A stretch of DNA of 64,000 nucleotides from positions 125,307,329 to 125,371,328 of the forward strand of contig OX235271.1 of assembly GCA_944472155.2 (NCBI GenBank), in the 5' to 3' direction. Position numbers and translations under genes: made by a program. The stretch comes from Trichobilharzia szidati (taxonomy: Eukaryota; Platyhelminthes; Trematoda; Strigeidida; Schistosomatidae). Shown here piece by piece: positions 48,060 through 59,700 of this stretch. Positions within the stretch are counted from its first letter, which is position 1. Every line of letters begins with the position of its first letter. Below the pieces are notes generated by a model. It had not been told where the DNA came from. It worked only from the letters and a program-made list of their open reading frames with translations, and did not search any database.

Positions 48060-51000
48060 AGAATAACTGCATCTGTGACACCGCTTTAGATAGCGGCTAT
48101 AAAGTATGTTGCCAACCAGTATTAACGTAACTCCTGCATTTGAAGGTAAACCTTTCCTAATGGTCATCCAACTTCTTATTCCCTTAGATGACAGGACAGA
48201 CAGGAGGCCGTCCTAGTATATTAGTTTAGAAACTGGAGAATGACTACGTAAGTGTACTCATATATCGTTATTCTGCAGCTAGTAGGCTTGAGTTTTATGC
48301 TCCTGTGTCCACCCTTTGTAATCCTGAATGGCGATGTAATTCAGTTTTGTCAGTAAGCTGATCATTCCTGAATATATTTGAAATATCAAAGTGACTTTTC
48401 GTGGAGATATTGCGTATCATTGGAAAATAAGTATTCGTTTTTTCTCCGTGCAGTTAAAAGTAAGCCTAGTCTTCATAGAACATAGAATTACTTAGTGATA
48501 TTGCGATTGTTCTACTACCTTCAGACCGACATTTAAAGTTCAATGAAACCAACATATATAGATAAAATAGGTCATTAGGATAAACGGGCCTACTCGCTAA
48601 ATTAATTTAGCAGCTGGAGATGAAGTGAGTTGTCTCCATTCTTTTGTTCTAAAATAAATTGAATTTCGTTTAAATGCCTCTCAGTCTTAGCTTAGCACAT
48701 TAATCGATTTTGTCATGGAAGATAAACGTTCTCATCTCAGATGGCACACTTGATTAGTTGTTAATGTGTGGCGACCTAAAATGATATAAGCCACAGCTGC
48801 TTAGTTAAAATTCACACTTAGTCTTTGTCATTCAATAGAGTTTCAAAGTCCATAGGATTTTGATGTGTTTACGGAAAATATGAATGTTTAGATTAGATTA
48901 TATGTGTTAGCTGAAAGGATATTCGATTAAGAAGATTTACAGCACAAACCGGAATTAAGTTAACAATATTGCTGCACACCGGATCATTTACAGTTTTTCA
49001 ACCAAGCATATATTTGAGGTTTATTAAGATCTGCTTTGTATCAGCAGCACTTTCTCACGGCATTTCTAGTGTTTGCGTTAAGTTGAAGGATGGTAGTTAC
49101 AGCCAGTATATAGTGTTTTCACCATGGCCAAACTCAAAGTTCTCTATTTGGATTTCTGCGCCTATATTCGTAAAAGTAGTAGTGTCAGTCAAATAACGTG
49201 AATATGACGAACTAGCGATTCGTTTGTTCGTGTATCTCTCCTGCTTCGGCTATATCAAATACTGGATGTATTCACTGCATAAAACTTAGTAACTGAGACT
49301 TTCTGAAAACTGGGTAGATCAGGTTATTTTAAGAATGTTTAGTCATTACGTCTAATAAACCATGGGAGAGCAGTGTAAAGCTATTTTGAAGCTATAGGGC
49401 ACTAATATACGCAGTTGACTTTCAGTTAAAAGCCCGCTAGCTGAAATCTGACTTTGTATAACTTGGTCTGGAAAAACGAATACAACTGCTAGCCACAAAA
49501 AGCAAAGATGCTTCACAGCTCAACACATGAAAATTCCCAGTGTCTTAGGTGCACCATGTCAACATACCTCGGAATAATTCCTAGTACATTATCAAAACAA
49601 GGGAAACAATTCAATGTTCTGTGCATCTGGTTTTTATGATAGTGCTCTTTCTTCTATCCTTCATGTTTTATGATTCATCTATTTGCTTGGGAAGAGAATC
49701 AGAAATACAATCATTATTATTTATTAACAGAAATCTCATTTTTCGAACTGTAAAGGCTTACAGATTGATTGAAATGGAGAGGAATCAATGGAATGAAGTT
49801 GTTCATAGACATACTGTGGTTCTGAGAGGTCTCACTTGTAGCAAAGGAATTAAGTCATACTTCTGAATACATTCATGATTAGAAAAATATTAGCGACTGT
49901 TTGTGCTAAGGCGTAGCCAGTTAACCTCTGAATGACATAACCTTAAGGTTTTTGGGTAGTGTTTAGCTGTTGGAATCGCGAAACTGTACAGCGTAGCGTT
50001 CATTTTCGTCCCACCCTTTTGTCTTAACTTTACTAAATGATCTTAAGTGTCTGGAATGCGTGACAGATAAGTGGTAAAGTTCATGTAGAACTACGAGCAA
50101 CCACATCTAAGTTCTTTTTGGAGCATTCTAAGTTCCTATTAAAATCCTATTTCTATGCAAATTTTGAATATGATAGACGCATTTGTTCCAGAGGACCAGA
50201 CGCAATTTGTGTATAGATTCTAGTCAGAACTTGTTTAAAGGAACTGTATCAGTAGGTAAGCGATGTGTTTATAATGGAATTACTGAGTATAAATCCTGAA
50301 ATACTGCACCCTAAAATACACTGATTAGTTCTCTACCATGAAGGCTGTACAGTTTTTTTTGAATTAAGGTTTAACACAGCCTGAGGTTTATTAACAAAGT
50401 GATAATTTGAGCGATTTGTATATTGACTTTTGCTTGAGATGAATAGTGAATGTAGCAAACTGAGAGCAATTAACACTGCTGACGTAGCCAACTAGTAATG
50501 TGCGACAGGTTATACATATATATGCACACTAAAATGTTAGGTAACTGAAATAATGAGCTAGAGGTGCCATAGGGCATGCAGAAATGAGTGGTACAATTGC
50601 GCAAACGCGAAGTGCATCTAGACATATCTAGCTTTTCCATTCTGCATATGCGCTGAAGTAATTAGTTTGTGTACACCTACTTACAAAGGCATAAATGCGT
50701 TCATATCTTATCATCTAGATTCTGAAAAGTGCTGAAAGTTTTTAATTTGATTTCTCTTCCTCCCATACTTTACCATCCAGTGTAGAGTCTCATTACAATT
50801 CTTCTCTTCTCTAAGGCATAGCTCTCGGAATTATGCTATTAATATTGTGCGAATTTCGATACTACTATATGTGAGTCATTTCGTCCCGGTTAGTCCCTGA
50901 ATTCTAAGATGTTTAATTCTAACTGAAAGTCAGAGGTGTTTGTTTAAGCATTCAGTGGAGATAAGAGGATAAATCACCATAGGAAAAATAAATTGACTTC

Positions 51001-51100
51001 AATAATATTTATTCTGAAATTTGTACTGATTTACCATGTGAATATGAAGTGGATTTCTACTAATCTTTATGTTCACAGCATTTAGAGATAAACAGTTATT
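48060..51100. other. Intergenic; one small secreted-type ORF at 49636-49866 plus
   Basis: The only notable frame starts at ATG 49636 (MIVLFLLSFMFYDSSICLG), with a signal-peptide-like start and 76 codons in total. It has no recognised domain and no supporting promoter or splice evidence, so it may be chance. The rest shows nothing recognisable. Confidence 0.25.
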
Positions 51101-51104
51101 ATTA

Positions 51105-51670
51105 TAAAGAAAAGCTTTTTATCTCTCAATGAATGTAAAACAAAACGAAATAGTCTTTTCCTTATTTAATACAAAGAGGTCTGTCTAAATATCAGCTTAT
51201 ATGGTTCTTCAACATGAGATAATTTCACGTTGTTAAGTGGCTAGATTGGTAAACACAACAAACCGTATATGGATATTCGGACTTGATGAGTGTGAAACCT
51301 ATAAAACAGCATGTGTTTACGTAATGAGGATGTTTATCACATTTGTGTTGATTGTGTGAATTCATGGGGTGGGGGTGATGTTGGAACTAGGTTAAACTCT
51401 GTCTTAATCCACCATTCCTAACCGGGTAATTTCATTTGCACCAAATATGAAGCGTTCTTTGTGATTTCTGAAATTTTCCAGAATGATTCCAATGTTATCG
51501 AACTATTCTGGTAGCCTGATTCTATGGGATGTAGACCTGTGTCTTACCAAGTTCCATTGAGAATTTGGATTAAATTATTACTCTCATAAAACTATTAGAA
51601 TTACATAGTGAAACGTCAGTAAGAACAATACAGTTCTGTTTTTTATTCATTGGGGAATACGGAACTTCTT
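51105..51670. repeat. Foldback-type repeat, copy 1
   Basis: This segment resembles 60440-60890 along most of its length (for example TTGTGTTGATTGTGTGAATT here against TTCGAGTTGATTTTGTCATT there, and GAAACGTCAGTAA in both). Its two ends are imperfect inverted repeats (CAATGAATGTAAAACAAAAC at the left, reverse of GTTCTGTTTTTTATTCATTG at the right). TGGCTAGATTGG near 51243 resembles a Pol III A box. Confidence 0.6.
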
Positions 51671-51999
51671 ATAATAATGAATACCATATACTGAATTTTC
51701 TCTCAAACCATTAAATCGGAACATGGTTTAGACGAAAAGGGCAAATATCTTTTACTTCCAGATTACTGAAAACACACAAAGCATAAGGTTAGCTACAGGT
51801 CCAGTACCTTAGATGTAATGCATCAACTTGGAAATTCACAAAGGTGTCTATACTTCGTAACATGACAATGGAGAGAATAATTAAACATTAAGAACATTGA
51901 TAGTAGAGGAAAAGATACACAGGATAATGAAGAGTTTCGTTGACAAATCGGCTTCAAAGTAAATCATATTTTCTAATATTCATATCTCGAAATTTGCGC

Positions 52000-53470
52000 C
52001 AGTATACTCGCTGCAATCTCTGGATCCGTTTTCAGTGATTTAGGAGGAATTCCGTCTGGTCCTGGCGCCTTCTCGTAACTTCATAAGACGTTTGCTTTTG
52101 TCGGAAGATCGGTGATCACTGGCAGTTCTGTAGCTGTAGATCGTATTTCTGGACGAGTTACAGGTGATGGTCGATTCAAGAGTCCTTTGAAATGATCAGA
52201 TCATTGTTTTATATCTCTTCTCTCTGGTAAGTAGGTTCCCTTGGCCGTCTTTTTAAGGTTTCATCTGAGTTGATCTTTTGCGGATGGAGACCTGGTTATC
52301 TCGTATACTGTTCTGAGGTTTCGCTTGTCTGTGCTGCTTCAGTTGCCGGTGTGTTGTAGAATTGTTTTTCCAAGCACTCTTTCTCGACACTTTATTCAGT
52401 GAATTCAGCTTCTTCTGTTGTCCATCTTTGCATTAATTTGTCTTCTGTTTTAGCATTTTCCCTTCCTCTATTAACTTCCAGATATCCATAGAAAGCCATT
52501 CCTTGTCTTGCCTCTACATTCTTCGTATAACGACCTTATACGTTCCCTTGAACATCACCTTCAGAGAGTTCCAATGTTATTACTTACAGGCTTTCTCAGT
52601 GATGCTACGTAGTGTTTCATACTTTATTTTGATGGCTTTATTCTTTCGTAGTTTTGTCATTCAGTTTCTGAGTGGTCTGTTTCCAGTAGCTTTGAAGACT
52701 CTGGAAGATTTGGATTTCGCAGATGATTTATGTCTGATGTCACACAAACTAGAAGAACTACAGGCGGAAACTAACAAACCTGCTGAAGAAACAGAAAAGA
52801 TAGGACTTCAAGTAAACATAGAGAAGACAGAGGCGATGAAAATAACCAACCAAGCGAAAATAACAACAAGCCCCAATCACTATCAACGGAACAAATTTGA
52901 GAGAGCTTGCTTCCTTCACTTATCCAGACAATACCGTTTCAACTACAGGCCAGACAGATGAGGATGTCGAAACCAGAATCGGAAAGGCAAGACAGATAAC
53001 ATCCATTCTGAAATCCGTAAGTCCTCTGACCTCAGTATAAGGAACTAAGTCCGAATTTTCAACACCAATGTGCACTCAGTTCTTCTATATGGGTCAGGAA
53101 CTCAGTGCAGGCTTTTATGAACAGCTGTCTTCGTTCTACATTGAGGATCAAATAGCTAAAAAGAATTAGCAACAAGAAACTATGGGAACAAACTGACCAA
53201 GAACCTATCGTTCAACAAATGTATAGGCGAAAATGAAGATGGATAGAACACACACTGGGAAGACTGTCGAGTGATATCGCGCGCCAGACCCTCGAGTGGG
53301 AAACGAAATGTTCAGAGTCTGAGAGTGACATAGAGGAGACCGTGTGAGGAGGAGATGAGAGATTATAGGCAATCGTGGGGTCACCTAAAGAGGACCACAG
53401 AGAATAGGGAAAAGTGGAGATGTACTGTTGAAGCATTAAGTTCCACTTGGAACCTAATGGAACTATAATA
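52000..53470. mobile_element. Two RTE-like LINE fragments in opposite orientation
   Basis: From 52000 to about 52600 the minus strand resembles the connector before RT of the element at 41600-42100. From about 52690 to 53470 the plus strand encodes the RT active-site region and tail of the same type (DLDFADDLCLMSHKLEELQA, IGLQVNIEKTEAMKI, then a broken tail ending STWNLMEL). A short AATAATATGATATGATG tail closes the right fragment. Stops are frequent, so both are decayed. Confidence 0.75.
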
Positions 53471-53759
53471 AAATAATATGATATGATGTTTGTGTAAATG
53501 GGCCCGACAAGTACGCGTATTTAAAATGTATCGTACAAATGCAACTAAGAAATTCAAGTGATTCGTACCTTGTTTGTTTCAATCAGGTATTTGATTCAAA
53601 AATTAGCAAATACACTCGTTTTTTTGACAGAAAACGATCATACCCATTTATATATGTATTTACATAATGAAGAGAAAACTAATGATACAGTTATTGAGAG
53701 AAATATGTAAACATATATCTGAGAAGGAAAAGTTATTGCACAGGTGACTGATAAGTGTT

Positions 53760-56700
53760 TCATAACGATTTCTTGGGAATACTTTTATATCTATCGGAAT
53801 TTTGAAAATTAATAGCTGGTAAAGGTTCACTAGTTAACAGATCCACAATGGTTTGAAGTAGTCGGCCTTCTTTACTTGTTTCATCCCAATTAGTGAGGCT
53901 AGGACATTTAAATTTCTCTTCTAATAATCCATCCATACATTTTCGTAAATCCTATAATAAATTAAGCATATTGATTATATGGGAATTCAAATGTTGGAAA
54001 AATTACTTTTTAATATATATATATGAAAACTCAAGCTATAGTAAAATAGACTACATAACGGTACCTAAGAGCTATTAGGAAAAAACTTTCATTACAGTAG
54101 TCATTAAAATCACTTTTGAATCAAATAAGGGATACAGAGATAAGAGTAGAAACGCTTTAACATGACATAAACTGGTCGACAACCATCAGTTTACACAGGA
54201 AGGTCCTATTCCTGAAAATGTCTGCAAGTAGTTTGGGGAATGACACCTTTGAGCTTTGTAGTGGATGACCGAGTTTAATCTCTGTCTCAAAATCCTACCA
54301 TTTATTTCCCTATTGCACAGTAATTTGGTGAAGATATCTTTCTTAAGGGTGGAATACATTGTAGGTTTTAAGACTAAGTGATTTCTACGTCTGGTTCAAA
54401 ATTATAAAGCATAGCCGTTTTCAACAAGAGTATCCATCAGTATTTTATTTTCCTTACTTATATCATCAGTCGAATAAATATGCTGAATCCTCTTGAATAA
54501 GCATTTCACCAAGCCTCTCTTATACTGTAGTGGACAAAAGCTGTGAAAATTTAAGTGTTCCCCTCAGATAATTTCCGTCTTCTAATAACGCTATCCAAGT
54601 TTATAAAAGGGGCTAACTGTTTTAACTATTCTTAAATCCTCTTTGTCATTTTGTGTACTCTAAGTGCCCTTTATTTTTTCACATAAATTGACTTGGCAAG
54701 TTAATGTGTGATCAGATTGTGCGAAATGTATTGCGCAAATACATCACATTTTCCAGATAATCTCCGTCTTCTAATAACACCATCTAAATTTATTTAAGGG
54801 ACTAGTTACTTTAGTATTTTGATTGGACACTAGTAACTAGTGTGACGTATGGACTGTCTCGCTGAGGTTCTCAGGATGCTAAGAATCAATGGGTGCAGAT
54901 TTTTGTACACTTGGGTCAAAACGGTTCACACTGGCACATAAGTTTTACTCTCTATCGTTTCTTCAGATTTCGAACATCGTCACATACCTTAATTTAATTA
55001 TGTTCTTTAATATGAATGTTTGAGGTGTGATAACCAAGACACTACTGTGCCAAGTCCTACGTTGATTCGTCAATTATTTGATGTGTAGATATGACGTGAC
55101 GAATTGGACCATTAGGCAATAATGGCATACCTTACCTTGATTATATCTTTATTACTCATAAAATAAAACACTAGTGTAATTTCCAAAAATACATTGTTTT
55201 ATGTGTTTTTGAAGGTGATAAACTAAGAAGTCCCACTTTAAGGACCCAGATATATTCTAGTTTATTCGGACATTTAGAAAAACAAAAAAGATTGGGCAAA
55301 GAATATCCTTTTCGAAAATTTCCTCTTCTGGCTCGACAATTACATATATGTTTATATACATAGAATATTCTAGAATAGTCGCCATTAACAGTAATGGTGT
55401 TTTTAAACACTATCGATTTGTTAATTGAGATAGATGGAATTCTGGTCGGATTTCCGAACATCATCCTGCGTGTTTAAGTAAAGGACAAACGAAATTAATT
55501 CATAGCTCCATTCTATTTCATCTCATGGATGCAAAACACAAGATTGATGTTAACGAGGCTTACGAAGTCATCTACCGCATACCAACTACTCTTAACTTTA
55601 CCTTAAGAGTTCATCTACTACTTACTGCCGAGGCCATTAGGATGCACATTAAGGAAGCTAACTTATGTATCAAAAAGAAGTTGGTCCAGACACTGTCATT
55701 ACATTGGCCATCAAGGTTTTATTGATACTCAATTTATTGCAGAAATTTTCTTAGTTTTCTTTCATATTCTATTTGCTATTACATTTTTATGCTTATTACA
55801 ACTTAAGCGTCTTTCGTGGACTGTAATTCCAGTGATCTTACTTAACAAATCGATAGTGTTTAAAAACACCAATATTGATAATACCGACTATTCTACAGTA
55901 TTCTATGCATAGAAATATATATATATGATTGTAGAGCCAGAAGAGGAAATTATCGAAAAGCATATTCTTTGCTCTTTTTTTGTTTTTCTAAAGTTTATGT
56001 TTATAAACCAACTACCTAAATTTCCTTGCAGTGGGTAAAATCTAGACACTGACTATGAAGAATATTTCCTTTGATCTTGATGAGTACGCGTGAATCGTAA
56101 ACTCAATCGATTCTAGAGTTAAAGTCATGTAACATCTAATGGTCCTTCAGCTTGAAATTCTTGGGCTTAAACCTCGTGAAGTCTTGGTTATAAAATGTTG
56201 AAGTGTCTAAACAAAACGAAACACCAGCTCGGTAAGAAAAATTATCTCCGATCCGAATCACATCCTATTAGTTTAGCTGTGGGCAACAGGATGGTACTCT
56301 GAACCTTTACAAGTGTGCTCACAGAATAATAAATAAAAAGTTGTGCTACGAACTACTTAGCGGTGACAACGAATAATGGTCGCATTATGACTGTAGATAG
56401 GTAGGAACACAGATAACATGAGTGAATAGATTTCACTCCCGTAGCTGAACGGTAACACAATAAGCGCGGGAAGTGAAAGAGCTGAGGTCGTTAGGAATCA
56501 CCTGAAGTAAGACAAAAAATTATTTGAATAAAGTCTGGCATTTTTATTAATGTTACTACCTAATTTCTCACAAGTCATCCACTTTACACTTTTTTTCTAC
56601 TTCAATGTATATAAAACTGTAAATGTTGTTTCTCTAGAGATATCCACTCTCAAAATGAAACAAACTTTTGAATTTAAGAGTAGAGCAATGTAATACATCA

Positions 56701-59700
56701 CTGTCTATTGGAAATTCCTTCAAATAATACCAACATGATAAGCTGCATAGAAAATCATGACCAGGAATTAAAGTGAATTACTGGAATCGGTTAAGTCATA
56801 ATGAAAAAGAGTACCAATCAACTTACTTTGAGTACATTAACTACCTTCATCTCTCCATTGAATTTAATCCATTGATCAATAGTGAAAAGACCAGTATCAT
56901 TCTATAGAAAAGAACAGAACAATTTTACTTTTTTTTCCATGGTGTTGAATGTTTAATCTATTTCTAGTATTGAGTTCGGATATTAAAAATTAAACAGAGT
57001 AGCGTGTCACCTTAAAATGTAACACACACTTTGAATCACTACATGACGACAAGAAAACCAACAGGGCAGTTCAATCACAAAAAAGTAAAGAAAAAAAAGA
57101 AGACGCAAAAGTGTATACAAAAGCAGTATATCTTAAAATCAATTGTACGCACAAAAGACCGTCACAGTATATCCAAGTAAGAGCGACTGAATCATGGTTA
57201 CATTACTTACCTACTCTATATTACCGATTTTGCATACCTCATAAATGCAAACCTCGAAATCTACAATGTGATAGTTAGTTCAAACTAACAGTTTAGGACT
57301 TCTCTAGTAGGAGGTATGCAAATGCTTAAGTCTAGCATGTCCTACTCTTTTTCTGAAATAATCAATTAAGAAAGGGAATGGTACATCATGGATAGCAAAC
57401 ATTCTATGGTATGTACTGAAAGATGAATGATAAAGGTGTGGAGATCGAGTAGTATTCTTATCGCAATACTGAAACACCTTCACGAATCTTACGTTTGCGC
57501 TAAATGGTCACTTTAACTTTGTATGAGTATTTTTCAAGACGAATAATATCCTCATGAAAGTGTTTATACTCCTTGAAAATTCCAACTAAGTACTATTATA
57601 CGATAATTCAAAACCGAGGTGTTAGTGCCCCTAACGATGAGATATATGTTTATATGCACATTAAACATCAAATGAGATGATGGACATCTGAATAATTTCA
57701 AAAAGATAGAGCAAACAATTTTTTGATCTACGTTCAGCAGTTGTGCTAGGTTGATAAAAACTGACAACTGTTCAATACAGTAAATTACATACAGCACAAA
57801 GATATTGCTACAAAAAATGTTCACCTAAAACAAATGTCGATAATGAGTTCATGCAAGTAATCTTTTACAAAATTCAATACATATTCGATTATCTACAAAT
57901 GTTGCATTCATGACGTGCTGAACTTCAAACAATCAGACATTTATCATATTTTCAGGAGTAAGCGGTTGGTTCAATTAAGCCCACTTAAGAAGGCGAACCA
58001 ATATCTCAATGCAAGTATGATAACAAATAACTGTAGTGTAGAGGCGCCTGTAGGCAGAAAATAACTATTATGACTGTGGATATTCAACAATTATAACAAT
58101 GTACAGTTCATCAATGACAGTAAATACAGACTAAAAGGTCTAGTTCAAAATAAAACACACTAACCTTTGTTATTTCTATATTTCTACTAAAGAACAATAG
58201 AGGTCTTAATGATATGACCGTTGAATCAAATATTGTTGGCCACTGAAAAACGATAAAAAAGAGAAGACGAGAGTAAGTGCGTTTCTGCCTTACACCTTTA
58301 AACATTTATAGATTATGTAGGTGATTATGTCTGTGACAGAGACACTACTATTGATGTACAGAAATTAATTTCAATGCAAGTATATGCAGAGATTAGTATA
58401 AAGACAGCATACACCGGAATCTTTTTTGTAAGAGCTGATGATCTCCTCTGTTTGAGAAAAAAAAGCAGGCAATATGTATACTATAGGTTGTACAGTCAGT
58501 GAGCGAACTCCACATAGATAACATACTTTTGAAATGTATACAAATAAAATTCAGTTGAATTCAAGTCATTCCATTTCATTCTCAACAAAATAAATTAGTC
58601 GAGAGAAATATAACAAATGGATGGCATTTTAAGTGTGTCGTCGTTTTGTTTTTCCCCATTATTAGGCACTGTTTATGATTGGGCTACCAGTATAGGAGTT
58701 TCATTGAGAATTACAGGTTCAGATTCCACTTCATAGTTAATGCAGTTCAGTAGCACTACTACCGCTTGTATGCTTTGAATGTGAGTACATATATCGAGGT
58801 AAATCTTCATGCATCAAGTCTCGGGTGACAAGTGTGTGAAATATAGTCAGTAATTTACAACAACATCGATTGTGGTGTTAAATGGCAGTAAGCCATGGAT
58901 CTAGATTTTACACTTTTTTGGCATTTATTACCAAAGTTATCCTCAAATTTTAGGAGGAATATTTCCCATCAAATGTGTCACTCAATAGGCTTACGGGAAG
59001 GGTAAATGATTTCAGCACAGTTGAAATAGGTGATATGTAGAGTAACATGATGTCCGCCTTTGTTTTTGACAGTCTGCGATATTTTGCCATATGTATATTG
59101 ATCGATATTCCATTATAACTCACAATATGCTTTGTCTGTCCATTAACTAAATAAACAATGTATGACCTATTTGTCACATGACATTACAACCAATCAGAAT
59201 TCAATGATGGTAAGAAAAACTACTGTCTATCTTATAGGTCCATGTATATTAGTCGTTTTCATATATACTCTTGCATTCTACACTTTTTCACACACACTCT
59301 CTCTTCACACCTTTCCTGCTGTTTGGTACTTTCACTCACACTTTGTGTGACAGTTATTTCCCTTGTGGAAAATACACGTATCATCAACGGGCTAGTTTTC
59401 TGACATCCTCCTTCGCGTCAGGACAAACTAAGTACTCAGCAGTACCAGTCTGTACGTTATCGTCCGTTATATCTCATTAGCGTATACTTACACTCGGTCA
59501 CACCCTGATATCGGCAACGACCCCATAACATATTGACGACGAGTACATAACAATAAGTTTAAATATCAGAACACCAGGTAGTTCAAAGTTGCCATTCCAT
59601 TATGGGTAAATTTTATTTTGATAGAGTCTCACAGTGTTATACAGTAATATTTACTGATGAAGTTTCGAGCACAATTTATTGCTCATAATCATATCAACTT

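Noticed and set aside
49636..49866. Small secreted protein or micro-exon gene
   Set aside because: One open frame with a hydrophobic start is weak evidence in AT-rich DNA; no series of tiny symmetric exons was seen around it. Kept only as a note.
56430..56520. tRNA-like stretch (GTAGCTGAACGGTAA) in a helicase intron
   Set aside because: An A-box-like motif is present but no acceptable B box or anticodon arm follows, so no tRNA gene is called; a decayed SINE is possible.
58950..59177. Minus-strand frame of 75 codons in the helicase intron
   Set aside because: The flanking helicase exons join in phase without it, it has no helicase motif, and no matching splice sites frame it.
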